Source: Methylobacterium aquaticum
Lineage (GTDB): Bacteria > Pseudomonadota > Alphaproteobacteria > Rhizobiales > Beijerinckiaceae
DNA: 64,000 nucleotides
NCBI RefSeq assembly: GCF_016804325.1
Contig: NZ_CP043627.1
Span: 1,489,501 to 1,553,500, forward strand
Direction of reading: 5' to 3'
The first letter of the stretch is position 1. The number at the start of each line of letters is the position of its first letter. The position numbers were made by a program, and so were the translations under genes. The notes below the pieces were generated by a model, which made no database searches, was not told the DNA's origin, and saw only the letters and a list, made by a program, of their open reading frames with translations. This document shows positions 26,638-34,651 of this stretch, in pieces.

Positions 26638-26852
26638 GAGCCTGTTTGACTTGCGAAATTCGGCTGTAACGACCTTTTCCATCCCTCTCGCGACCTCATC
26701 CTGAGGTGCGACTGAAAGGAGCCTCGAAGGAGGGCTCCAGATGTCCTCGCGATCCCTGGAGCCCTCCTTCGAGGTCAGTCGATTTCAATCGACTGACACC
26801 TCAGGATGAGGTTGTGTGTGGGAGTAAATGCTTGAGTCAATCAAACAGGCTC
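26638..26852. mobile_element. MITE-like element, copy C (215 bp)
   Basis: Ends GAGCCTGTTTGA (26638) and TCAAACAGGCTC (to 26852) form perfect inverted repeats flanked by TGA on both sides, again a TNA duplication. The interior has the same nested palindromes as copy B: CCTCATCCTGAGGTG, CCTCGAAGGAGGGCTCCAG and their complements. No coding capacity. It fills most of the 26508-26954 gap behind phoB. Confidence 0.8.
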
Positions 26853-26855
26853 TGA

Positions 26856-26906
26856 ACCATCCGCGGTTCTGGATTCCGGGCTCCGCTATCGCGGCCCCGG
26901 AATGAC
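26856..26906 (-). repeat. Right arm of a 51-base inverted repeat around MITE copy C
   Basis: Complement of 26551-26601 (see there). Starting directly after the TGA target duplication, it reads ACCATCCGCGGTTCTGG and ends with the complement of GTCATTCCGG. Confidence 0.75.
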
Positions 26907-26954
26907 GCGGAGGGTTTGAAATCCGTGGAGACCAGTCAGTCACCTGAAGGCCCG

Positions 26955-27656
26955 TCACGGCTCCAGCGCGAACATCTCGTCGAACGAATATCCGGAACCC
27001 CGCACGGTGCGGATCGGGTCGCTGTCGCGGCCGCGGTTGATCGCCTTGCGCAGGCGGCCGATATGCACGTCGACGGTGCGCTCGTCGATGTAGACGTCGT
27101 GGCCCCAGACGCCGTCGAGCAGCTGCTCGCGGGAGAAGACCCGGCCGGGGCTCTGCATCAGGAATTCGAGCAGCTTGAACTCGGTCGGGCCGAGATGCAG
27201 CTCGCGGCCGTCGCGGCGGACGCGGTGGCTGACCCGGTCGAGCTCGATGTCGCCGGCGACGAGCAGGTCGGCGACGTGGGCGGGCTTGGCCCGCCGCAGC
27301 AGCGCCCGCACCCGGGCCAGCAGTTCCGGCACCGAGAACGGCTTGACGATGTAGTCGTCGGCGCCGGTGGCGAGCCCCCGCACCCTGTCGCCCTCCTCGC
27401 CCCGCGCCGTCAGCATGATGACCGGCAGCCGCTCGGTCTCGCGGCGGGCGCGGATGCGCCGGCACAATTCGATGCCGGACAGGCCCGGCATCATCCAGTC
27501 CAGGATGACGAGGTCGGGGATCTGCTCGCGCAGGCGGATATCCGCCTCGTCGCCCCGGGCGACGGCGTCGACCTCGAAGCCCTCGGCCTCGAGGTTGTAG
27601 CGCAGGAGGAGGGTGAGGGCCTCCTCGTCCTCGACGATCAGGATGCGGGTACTCAT
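26955..27656 (-). CDS. phoB: Phosphate regulon response regulator PhoB
   Basis: The 233-residue OmpR-type regulator has the acidic pocket in IVEDEEALT, the phosphoacceptor in LVILDWMMPG, the switch threonine in IMLTARGEE and the lysine in YIVKPFSV. The winged-helix DNA-binding domain (about 130-230) includes GPTEFKLLEFLMQSPGRVFS and RTVDVHIGRLRKAIN. It is the last gene of pstSCAB-phoU-phoB, 77 bases after phoU. PhoB binds Pho boxes such as the one ahead of pstS, giving autoregulation. Its kinase PhoR is not encoded in this cluster. Confidence 0.95.
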   Translation of the reverse strand: MSTRILIVEDEEALTLLLRYNLEAEGFEVDAVARGDEADIRLREQIPDLVILDWMMPGLSGIELCRRIRARRETERLPVIMLTARGEEGDRVRGLATGADDYIVKPFSVPELLARVRALLRRAKPAHVADLLVAGDIELDRVSHRVRRDGRELHLGPTEFKLLEFLMQSPGRVFSREQLLDGVWGHDVYIDERTVDVHIGRLRKAINRGRDSDPIRTVRGSGYSFDEMFALEP

Positions 27657-27733
27657 CGGGGCACTTCGGGGGGCACTTCAGGCGGGGCCGAAGGCGCCCG
27701 CCGGGCCTTGAGGGCCCGGACGGGCGTCGATCC

Positions 27734-28453
27734 TCAGGCCGCGGGCGGGGTGTCGAGGGTGGCGAAGCTCGAATGGTCGTTCTTCGGACGCTCGGTCGAC
27801 AGGGTTTCGCCGGTGGCGAGGTAGTGGATGGTCTCGGCGATGTTGGTGGTGTGGTCGCCGATGCGCTCGACGTTCTTGGCGCAGAACAGGAGATGCGTGC
27901 AGAACGTGATGTTGCGCGGATCCTCCATCATGTAGGTCAGGAGCTCGCGGAACAGCGAGGTGTAGAGCGCGTCGATGCCGCCGTCCCGGGCCCAGACGTC
28001 GAGGGCCGCGACGGTGTCCTGGGTGGCGTAGGCGTCGAGCACGTCCTTGAGCTGGCCCTGGACCAGCTCGTTCATGTGCTCCACGCCGACGACGATCTTC
28101 TGGAGCTGGACCTGGTCGGCGATGGCGACGACGCGCTTGGCGACGTTCTTGGCCAGATCGCCGATGCGCTCGAGGTCGCCGGAGACGCGGATCGCCGAGA
28201 TCGTCTCGCGCAGGTCGATCGCCATCGGCTGGCGGCGGGCGATGAGGAGGATGGCCTTCTCCTCGATCTCGCGCTGCAGCCCGTCGAGGCGCTGGTCGGT
28301 GGCGATCACCGCCTGGGCGAGGGCGGAATCGCGGCGCAGGAGCGCCTGGCCGGAATCGGCCACCATCTTCTCGGCGATGCCGCCCATCTCGGCGATGCTG
28401 CGCCGCAGGTTCTGCAGCTCCTGATCGTAGGAGGTGACGATGTGGCTCGACAT
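27734..28453 (-). CDS. phoU: Phosphate signalling protein PhoU
   Basis: The 239-residue all-helical protein contains two PhoU repeats, each with a metal-binding E/DxxxD-type motif: SGDLERIGDLAKNVAKR in the first and AKNVERIGDHTTNIAE in the second. PhoU links the Pst transporter to the PhoR kinase and damps the response when phosphate is plentiful. The ATG at 28453 has GGGGAG upstream. It lies 81 bases after pstB, the gap holding a perfect small hairpin (28495-28513), and before phoB. Confidence 0.95.
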   Translation of the reverse strand: MSSHIVTSYDQELQNLRRSIAEMGGIAEKMVADSGQALLRRDSALAQAVIATDQRLDGLQREIEEKAILLIARRQPMAIDLRETISAIRVSGDLERIGDLAKNVAKRVVAIADQVQLQKIVVGVEHMNELVQGQLKDVLDAYATQDTVAALDVWARDGGIDALYTSLFRELLTYMMEDPRNITFCTHLLFCAKNVERIGDHTTNIAETIHYLATGETLSTERPKNDHSSFATLDTPPAA

Positions 28454-28494
28454 GGGAGACTCCCCGCGGAAGAGGTGGGGCCTACGACGTGCGC

Positions 28495-28513
28495 CGGTCC
28501 GGCAGCCGGACCG
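28495..28513 (-). promoter_or_regulatory. Small hairpin between pstB and phoU
   Basis: CGGTCCGG-CAG-CCGGACCG forms a perfect 8-base-pair stem without a T run. It could be a processing or attenuation point in the pst message. Confidence 0.45.
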
Positions 28514-28534
28514 ACGCAATGACGACTTTGGACC

Positions 28535-29347
28535 TCAGCCGAACCGGCCGGTGATGTAGTCCTGGGTCTGGCGCTTCGACGGGTTCATGAACAGCCGGTT
28601 GGTTGGCCCGAACTCGACCAGCTCGCCGAGATACATGAAGGCGGTGAACTGCGAGATGCGCGCCGCCTGCTGCATGTTGTGGGTGACGATGGCGATGGTG
28701 AACTCGGAGCGCAGCTGCTCGATCAGTTCCTCGATGCGGCCGGTCGAGATCGGGTCGAGGGCCGAGGTCGGCTCGTCGAACAGGATCACCTCCGGGCGCT
28801 GCGCCACCGTGCGGGCGATGCACAGGCGCTGCTGCTGGCCGCCCGACAGGCCCATGCCGGACTGCTTGAGCTTGTCCTTCACCTCGTCCCACAGGGCGGC
28901 CCGGCGCAGGGCCTCCTCGACGCGGATGTCGAGATCGGCCTTGCCGAGGCGCTCGTAGAGCCGGATGCCGAACGCGATGTTGTCGTAGATCGACATCGGG
29001 AACGGGGTCGGCTTCTGGAACACCATGCCGACCCGGGCGCGCAGCTCGTTGAGGTCGATCGACGGGTCGAGGATGTTGCGGCCGTCGAGCAGGATCTCGC
29101 CTTCCGCGCGCTGCTCCGGGTACAGGCTGTAGATCCGGTTGAAGGTGCGCAGCAACGTCGACTTGCCGCAGCCCGACGGCCCGATCAGCGCCGTGACCTG
29201 GCGATCGAGGAAGTTGAGGTTGATGTTCTTCAGGCCGCGGAAGTCGCCGTAGTAGAAGTTCAGGTCCTTCACGGCGAGGCGGATCGCGGCGGATTCGTCG
29301 GCCTGGCTCTGGCCCACGACCGGCGCGGCGGTGGCGGTGGCGCTCAT
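28535..29347 (-). CDS. pstB: Phosphate ABC transporter ATPase PstB
   Basis: The 270-residue ATPase has Walker [10 protein letters not shown], the PstB-specific Q-loop region [18 protein letters not shown], the signature [10 protein letters not shown] and Walker [14 protein letters not shown]. It powers phosphate uptake through PstCA and also takes part in PhoR signalling. The start at 29347 ([12 protein letters not shown]) gives a slightly long N-terminus of about 24 residues ahead of the conserved [11 protein letters not shown]. It lies 103 bases after pstA, the gap carrying two hairpins. Confidence 0.95.
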   Translation of the reverse strand: MSATATAAPVVGQSQADESAAIRLAVKDLNFYYGDFRGLKNINLNFLDRQVTALIGPSGCGKSTLLRTFNRIYSLYPEQRAEGEILLDGRNILDPSIDLNELRARVGMVFQKPTPFPMSIYDNIAFGIRLYERLGKADLDIRVEEALRRAALWDEVKDKLKQSGMGLSGGQQQRLCIARTVAQRPEVILFDEPTSALDPISTGRIEELIEQLRSEFTIAIVTHNMQQAARISQFTAFMYLGELVEFGPTNRLFMNPSKRQTQDYITGRFG

Positions 29348-29367
29348 CGGTGTATCTCCGGGCAGGA

Positions 29368-29439
29368 GTATTTTCGAAGAAAATACGTCACAATCAGATG
29401 TGGGGAGCAGCACCCGGTCGCGGAGCGATCGGGTGCTGC
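29368..29439 (-). promoter_or_regulatory. Two hairpins between pstA and pstB
   Basis: GTATTTTC-GAA-GAAAATAC lies at 29368-29386. A second hairpin pairs GCAGCACCCG (29407) with CGGGTGCTGC (ending 29439). They follow the pstA stop, so RNA processing or partial termination between pstA and pstB is likely. The role is inferred from structure and place. Confidence 0.5.
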
Positions 29440-29450
29440 CGACGTCCGGG

Positions 29451-30344
29451 TCAGCGCCCCTTCGGGCCGCTCAGGACGAGGCGGGCCACGATCGACAGGC
29501 CCAGGATGGTGACGGTGATGAGGAGCGCGCCGGCCCAGGCCAGCTGGCGCCAGTTCTCGTAAGGAGACAGGGCGAACTGGTAGATCATCACCGGCAGGTT
29601 CGCGACGCCGCCCATCAGGTTGGGGCTGAACCAGGAATTGTTGTTGAGCGCGGTGAAGAGCAGCGGCGCGGTCTCGCCGGCGATGCGGGCGAGCGCCAGC
29701 AGCACGCCGGTGACGATGCCCGATTGCGCCGCCCGCCAGGTGACGGAGCGGATCACGATGGAGAGCGGCGCGCCGAGTGCCGCGCCGGCCTCGCGCAGGG
29801 TGCCGGGCACCAGCCGCAGCATGTCCTCGGTGGTGCGCACGATCACCGGGGTGGCGATGATGGCGAGCGCCACGCCGCCGGCCCAGCCCGAATAGCCGCC
29901 CATCGGCCGCACCATCAGGGTGTAGACGAACAGGCCGATCAGGATCGAGGGCGCCGAGAGCAGGATGTCGTTGAGGAAGCGGATCAGGTTGGCGAGCGGC
30001 GAGCCGCGGCCGTACTCGGCGAGGTAGGTGCCGGCGAGCACGCCGATGGGGGTCGCCACGACGATGCCCAGCGCCGTCATCACTAGGCTGCCGAGGATCG
30101 CGTTGGCGATGCCGCCGCCCGCGGAGCCGGGGCCGGGGGTGACCTGGGTGAACAGGGCCGGCGAGAAGCCCTGCACGCCCTGGATGATGAGCATCAGGAG
30201 GATCGAGCCGAGCACGATCGCGCCGAGCGCCGTCGCCGCGGTGCAGGCGACGATCAGGAGCTTGTCGGCGGAGCGGCGGCCGGCGCGGACCCGGCCCCAT
30301 TGCGGGGCGGTCGGGGCCGGCACCGCGGCGGGAGAGGCGTTCAT
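29451..30344 (-). CDS. pstA: Phosphate ABC transporter permease PstA
   Basis: A 297-residue inner-membrane permease with about six helices. The first is near residue 29-55, after a basic start with RRSADKLL. Recognisable parts are [20 protein letters not shown] sequence around 98-115, [19 protein letters not shown], and the EAA loop with [15 protein letters not shown]. It forms the phosphate channel with PstC. It lies 25 bases after pstC. Confidence 0.93.
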   Translation of the reverse strand: MNASPAAVPAPTAPQWGRVRAGRRSADKLLIVACTAATALGAIVLGSILLMLIIQGVQGFSPALFTQVTPGPGSAGGGIANAILGSLVMTALGIVVATPIGVLAGTYLAEYGRGSPLANLIRFLNDILLSAPSILIGLFVYTLMVRPMGGYSGWAGGVALAIIATPVIVRTTEDMLRLVPGTLREAGAALGAPLSIVIRSVTWRAAQSGIVTGVLLALARIAGETAPLLFTALNNNSWFSPNLMGGVANLPVMIYQFALSPYENWRQLAWAGALLITVTILGLSIVARLVLSGPKGR

Positions 30345-30369
30345 CGGGGAGCGTCCTGCGGGTACGGGG

Positions 30370-31344
30370 TCAGGCCACCTTCGCGCGGCGCACCAGCAGC
30401 CGGGCGATGATGAGCACGATGAAGGTGACGACGAACAGGATGCAGCCGAGCGCCATCAGCGAGCTGAGCTGCAGGCCGTCGGCCTCGTTGAACTCGTTGG
30501 CGATGCGCGAGGCGATGGTCGAGCCCGGATCGAAGATCGAGGCCGACAGGCGGTTGGCGTTGCCGATCACGAAGGTGACCGCCATCGTCTCGCCGAGCGC
30601 CCGGCCCAGGCCCAGCATGATCGCGCCGATGATCGAGACCGAGGCCTGCGGGATCAGCACGTGGCGCACGACCTCCCAGGTGGTGCAGCCGATGCCGTAG
30701 GCGCTCTCGCGCAGCACGGTCGGGATCTGGTCGAGCATGTCGCGGGTGATCGAGGCGACAAAGGGCACGATCATGATCGCCAGGATGATGCCGGCGGTGA
30801 GCACGCCGACGCCGGACGGCACCTGGGCGTAGAACAGGGTGCCGACGATCGGCATGCCCTCGACCACGTTCGAGACCGGGATCTGCACGAAGCGCGCGAA
30901 GAGCGGCGCGAACACGAACAGGCCCCACATGCCGTAGATGATGCTCGGCACGGCGGCGAGCAGCTCGATCGTCATCGAGACCGGGCGGCGGGCCCAGCCG
31001 GGGCAGAGCTGCGTCAGGTAGATCGCGATGCCGAGCGAGATCGGCACGCCGATGAGGAGGGCGAGAAGGGCCGAGACCAGGGTCCCGATGACGGCGACCA
31101 GCGCACCGTACTGCTCGCGCCCGACGTTCCAGGCGCTCGAGGTCAGGAAGCCGAAGCCGAATTCCTGGAAGGCCGGCCCGGCGCCGTAGGCGATCGAGCC
31201 GAGGATGCCGGCGAGCACCGCCAGGACCAGCAGCGCCGAGACGAAGGCGGCGCTGCGGAAGATGCGGTCGCCCACGGGGCTCGGGGCGCGGCGGGCGACT
31301 GGGGGCCTTGCCGCCATTGCAACGTTCTCAGACAACGCGACCAT
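30370..31344 (-). CDS. pstC: Phosphate ABC transporter permease PstC
   Basis: The 324-residue permease has about six to seven helices. Family parts are the periplasmic [39 protein letters not shown], and the EAA loop with [20 protein letters not shown] second start at residue 10 ([10 protein letters not shown]) is possible; AAGGG lies ahead of the first. It is the second gene of the operon, 180 bases after pstS, and a strong hairpin fills part of that gap. Confidence 0.93.
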   Translation of the reverse strand: MVALSENVAMAARPPVARRAPSPVGDRIFRSAAFVSALLVLAVLAGILGSIAYGAGPAFQEFGFGFLTSSAWNVGREQYGALVAVIGTLVSALLALLIGVPISLGIAIYLTQLCPGWARRPVSMTIELLAAVPSIIYGMWGLFVFAPLFARFVQIPVSNVVEGMPIVGTLFYAQVPSGVGVLTAGIILAIMIVPFVASITRDMLDQIPTVLRESAYGIGCTTWEVVRHVLIPQASVSIIGAIMLGLGRALGETMAVTFVIGNANRLSASIFDPGSTIASRIANEFNEADGLQLSSLMALGCILFVVTFIVLIIARLLVRRAKVA

Positions 31345-31482
31345 CCGGGTTTCCCTTGGAGTGAGCGGCCTCTAGCGCGCTCGGCGGATCGAGGCGAGTC
31401 GGACGCGATCCTGCGGCCCTCGGGCGGCGGGATCTCGGCTTTCCTCAAGCGCCGCGCAGGCCCGCAGGCGGACCGGCGGAGG

Positions 31483-31513
31483 CGAGGAGGACGGGACCAC
31501 CCCGCCCTCCTCG
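31483..31513 (-). promoter_or_regulatory. Hairpin after pstS
   Basis: CGAGGAGGACGGG-ACCAC-CCCGCCCTCCTCG folds into a stem of about 13 pairs with one mismatch, starting 11 bases after the pstS stop. It has no T run. As after other binding-protein genes, it probably protects the pstS message and lowers read-through into pstC. Confidence 0.55.
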
Positions 31514-31524
31514 GGTTCAGGCGA

Positions 31525-32562
31525 TCAGTTGCTCAGGACGGGCTTGCCGTCCTTGGTGATCGTCTTCCACTCGTCCTCGACCTGGGTGACGACCTTGGCG
31601 GGCAGCGGCACGTAGTCGAGGGCGGTCGCCATCTGGCCGCCGCTCTTGTAGGCCCAGCGGAAGAACTTCAGCACCTCGGCGGTGCGGGCCGCGTCGGCCG
31701 GGTTCTTGTGGACCAGGATGAAGGTCGCGGCGGTGATCGGCCAGGCCTTCGCGCCGGGCTGGTTGGTCAGCGAGATGCCGAAGCCCGGGGCGGACTTCCA
31801 GTCGGCGCCGGCGGCGGCGGCCTGGAACGACTCGTCGCCCGGCAGCGGATACTGGCCGTCCTTGTTCTGAATCAGGGCGACCGGCAGGTTGTTCTGCTTG
31901 GCGTAGGCGTACTCGACGTAGCCGATGGCGTTCGGAACCTGCTTGACGACGGCGGTGACGCCCTCGTTGCCCTTGCCGCCCTGGCCGGCCGGCCAGCTCA
32001 CCGTGGTCGAGGCGCCGAGTTCCGACTTCCAGGCCGGCGACACGTCCGACAGGTAGGTGGTGAAGATGTTGGTCGTGCCGGAGGCGTCCGAGCGGTAGAC
32101 CGGGGTGATCGGGGCGTCGGGGAGCTTCACGCCCTCGTTGAGCTTGGCGATCTTCGGGTCCGACCACTTGCGGATCTTGCCCTGGTAGATCTCGGCCAGG
32201 ACCTCGCCGGTCAGCTTGATCTCGCCGGGCTTGATGTCGGCGATGTTGACCACCGGGACCACGCCGCCCATCACGGTCGGGAACTGGACCAGATCGCCCT
32301 TGGTCAGGGCCTCGCCCTTCAGCGGGGCGTCGGTGGCGCCGAAATCGACGGTCTTGGCCTGGATCTGCTTGATGCCGCCGCCCGAGCCGATCGACTGGTA
32401 GTTCAGGCCGTTGCCGGTCTCCTTGCGGTAGGCCTCGGCCCACTTGGAATAGACCGGGAACGGGAAGGTGGCGCCGGCGCCGGTGATGTCGAGGGCCATC
32501 GCCGAGGTGGCGATCTGGGCGGTCGCGAGACCGATGGCGAGCGCGTAGGAGAAGGGCTTCAC
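31525..32562 (-). CDS. pstS: Phosphate ABC transporter periplasmic binding protein PstS
   Basis: The 345-residue protein starts at a GTG at 32562 with GGAGAGAAC ahead. A signal peptide (about 1-23, ending SAMA) precedes the mature LDITGAGATFPFPVYSKWAE. Phosphate contacts are visible in GAGATFP, GSGGGIKQIQ, DFGATDAPL and YRSDASGTTNIF. It captures phosphate for PstCAB. It is the first gene of pstSCAB-phoU-phoB and lies 183 bases downstream of a Pho box. Upstream in-frame sequence to 32889 is not protein-like. Confidence 0.95.
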   Translation of the reverse strand: MKPFSYALAIGLATAQIATSAMALDITGAGATFPFPVYSKWAEAYRKETGNGLNYQSIGSGGGIKQIQAKTVDFGATDAPLKGEALTKGDLVQFPTVMGGVVPVVNIADIKPGEIKLTGEVLAEIYQGKIRKWSDPKIAKLNEGVKLPDAPITPVYRSDASGTTNIFTTYLSDVSPAWKSELGASTTVSWPAGQGGKGNEGVTAVVKQVPNAIGYVEYAYAKQNNLPVALIQNKDGQYPLPGDESFQAAAAGADWKSAPGFGISLTNQPGAKAWPITAATFILVHKNPADAARTAEVLKFFRWAYKSGGQMATALDYVPLPAKVVTQVEDEWKTITKDGKPVLSN

Positions 32563-32744
32563 TGTGTTCTCTCCGTATTCGGATCGGTCCGGCACGATGC
32601 GGGAGCGGCTTGTCCGCCCCCTATCCTGCGCGTCGACGGCCGGTGAGGACGCGACCGGTCTCCCCGGACTGCGTCGGATGTCGCCCCGGCCGAAGCCGGG
32701 GCGTCCACCGCGCCGCGAGGGATAAGGTCGGTGCGACGCCGCCC

Positions 32745-32774
32745 TATGACGATCCCATGACATCTCGATGACAA
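32745..32774 (-). promoter_or_regulatory. Pho box with three repeats upstream of pstS
   Basis: On the minus strand TTGTCATCGAG, ATGTCATGGGA and TCGTCATA follow at an exact 11-base period, each with GTCAT at the same place. This is the PhoB-binding arrangement of direct repeats; two form one dimer site and the third extends it. It fits PhoB control of the pst operon. The remainder of the 32563-32872 intergenic region shows nothing else recognised. Confidence 0.8.
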
Positions 32775-32872
32775 GGGCCGGCCGGATGCGACGTTCCGGC
32801 CCCCTTGCGCGTTGAGACGGTGAACCACCGCAGGCACTTGCGCCGCGACCCACACCGACACGGCGAGCCGTT

Positions 32873-33175
32873 ATGCACAACCTCGACACGACGACAGGAC
32901 GCGACCGGACCGACGGGAGCCGGATCGAGGACGATCGCGAGGAGGGTTCTCCCGACGATCCCCGGCGCCGGGAACTGATGGCCCTCCACGCCGAGCGGGC
33001 CGAGATGGAACAGCGCCTCGCCCGGGCGGAGCAGGAGCGGCTCTACCTCGCCGATCCCGCCGCCGTCGCCGCAGCGGCGGACGCGGAGGCCGCACTTCTG
33101 GCCGAGCTCGACCGCCTGATGACACGGATCCGCGCGGCGGAATACCGGAGCCAGCCCGGCGCCCGCAGCTGGTAG
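32873..33175 (+). CDS. Hypothetical coiled-coil protein, 100 residues
   Basis: The frame starts at the ATG at 32873 and encodes a very polar N-terminus rich in aspartate and arginine, then a long heptad-like helix (LMALHAERAEMEQRLARAEQ) and another helix (AEAALLAELDRLMTRIRAAE). This looks like a short coiled coil. No family is recognised. It is divergent from pstS and about 100 bases from the Pho box, so phosphate control is possible but not shown. Confidence 0.5.
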   Translation: MHNLDTTTGRDRTDGSRIEDDREEGSPDDPRRRELMALHAERAEMEQRLARAEQERLYLADPAAVAAAADAEAALLAELDRLMTRIRAAEYRSQPGARSW

Positions 33176-33235
33176 GCGCGCGACGATCACGGGACCCCGA
33201 TCGCGGGACACGTCGATCTCGAGAAGTCGATCTTG

Positions 33236-33260
33236 GGAACCTGGGCAGTACGAAGCCGTT
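33236..33260 (+). promoter_or_regulatory. Candidate EcfG-type promoter upstream of the fusion sigma factor
   Basis: GGAAC and CGTT are separated by 16 bases, the known shape of promoters used by EcfG sigma factors (GGAAC, about 16-18 bases, CGTT). It lies 285 bases ahead of the sigma gene at 33546. It would make that gene self-activating. The rest of the 33176-33545 interval shows no gene. Confidence 0.45.
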
Positions 33261-33545
33261 GCCCCTCGCGACCCGTGCCGTCGGCGCGGGCGCCGCATGG
33301 CCGTGGCGGCCGGCGAGGCGACGGGAGCGACGGCGATGCGGTGCGACGAGGCGCGGAGAGACGCTGCGATGCGGGGACGGATGCGGCGCTGCTGAGCCCT
33401 GCCGTCACCCGCGGCGATGCGCGCGTGTCGACAGGCGCGCGGCGCGCCCCACTTTCCCCCTCAGGAAGCTCCGGCGGGGTATTCACGCGAGCGGCCCGTC
33501 AGAGCGCCGCCGCCCCGCCTCCCCGCTTCAGAACGTGAGAGTCGC

Positions 33546-34268
33546 ATGGCGTCCACCGAGAACCCGATCCTCAACACCGAATCCAAGCCCGGCCTGCCTC
33601 CGACCGTCCAGGTCCATCTCGGCCGCCAGCTGCGCGCGGCCTATGCCCCGATCGAGACCGCGGCGACCCCCGACATCTTCCTCGCGCTGATCGAGAAGCT
33701 CGAGGCGGCGCTCGCCGCGCAAGGCCGCGCCACCGAGCCGGAATTCCGCGAAGGGATGCTGGCCGCCCTGTCGTCGCTGCGCGCCTTCGCGCTCTCGCTC
33801 ACCAACAACGCCGCCCGGGCCGACGACCTCGTGCAGGACACGATCCTGCGCGCCTGGCAGAACCAGCACCGCTTCCAGCCCGGCACCAACCTGAACGCCT
33901 GGCTGTTCACGATCCTGCGCAACGCCTTCTATTCCGAGCAGCGCAAGCGGATGCGCGAGGTGCAGGACGAGGACGGCTCCTACGCCGCGCGCCTGTTCAC
34001 CGCCCCCGACCAGGGCCACCGCCTCGACGTGCAGGACCTGCGCGCCGGCCTCGCCAAGCTGCCGCCGGACCAGCGCGAGGCCTTGATCCTCGTCGGCGCC
34101 GAGGGCCTGTCCTACGAGGAGGTGGCGGGCATCTGCGGCGTGGCGATCGGCACGATCAAGAGCCGCGTCAACCGCGCCCGCAACCGCCTGGCCGAACTTT
34201 TGGGGTATGGCGACGACGATTTGACCGGGGACCGGATGATGCAATCGGCCATGGGCGAGGGTGTCTGA
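33546..34268 (+). CDS. ecfG: NepR-EcfG fusion: ECF sigma factor with built-in anti-sigma domain
   Basis: The 240-residue protein joins two parts of the alphaproteobacterial general stress response. Residues about 20-58 match NepR, the EcfG anti-sigma factor: VHLGRQLRAAYAPIETAATP then DIFLALIEKLE, against the NepR pattern IGxxLRxxY...PDRFLxLLxKLE. Residues about 72-140 are sigma region 2 (LRAFALSLTNNAARADDLVQ, AWLFTILRNAF). Residues 165-225 are region 4 (LPPDQREALILVGAEGLSYE, VAIGTIKSRVNRARNRLAEL), both EcfG-like. A short C-terminal tail follows. An internal ATG at 33756 could start a normal-sized sigma factor but has no spaced ribosome site. No phyR, nepR or histidine kinase gene lies nearby. 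Domain identity is firm; mutual control within one chain is inferred. Confidence 0.85.
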   Translation: MASTENPILNTESKPGLPPTVQVHLGRQLRAAYAPIETAATPDIFLALIEKLEAALAAQGRATEPEFREGMLAALSSLRAFALSLTNNAARADDLVQDTILRAWQNQHRFQPGTNLNAWLFTILRNAFYSEQRKRMREVQDEDGSYAARLFTAPDQGHRLDVQDLRAGLAKLPPDQREALILVGAEGLSYEEVAGICGVAIGTIKSRVNRARNRLAELLGYGDDDLTGDRMMQSAMGEGV

Positions 34269-34651
34269 GGTCACTCCTCCCCCTCGCAACCTCATCCTGA
34301 TACCAACGGTCGTTGGAAACGACCTTTGGTTCCGTTCTCGAATTTTCGTCAAGCCTCTGGCTTGGCATAGACAATTCGAGATGGCTCAATGGCCCGATGC
34401 GTCAGCATCGTGGGCCATTGATATGAGAAGTCAGTCGATCGAACATCCACTGACGTCTCGAACAGGGCTCCAGACGTCCTCAAGCTTGCTTGATCGATCT
34501 CTTCAGGCCTCGACCCACCGGCGTCGTTTCGGGGCCGCGTAAGCGGAGCCTTGATCCGGAACCTCGGTTGGAGCGGGATTCCGAGCCCCGCTGCGCGACT
34601 CCGGAATGTCCCGTGGGTTTCAGGGCCGTCGCGGGCGGCTGGTCGGGATCC
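34269..34651. other. Repeat-rich intergenic region, 383 bases
   Basis: No gene is supported. It contains the palindrome CCAACGGTCGTTGG, a hairpin with arms CAATGGCCCGATGC and GCATCGTGGGCCATTG (34387-34420), and near 34527-34600 a relative of the inverted arms found around MITE copy C. Confidence 0.5.

Noticed and set aside
30028..32646. An 872-codon plus-strand frame over pstA-pstC-pstS
   Set aside because: It is antisense to three clear Pst genes and its translation is low-complexity RDGH-rich sequence.
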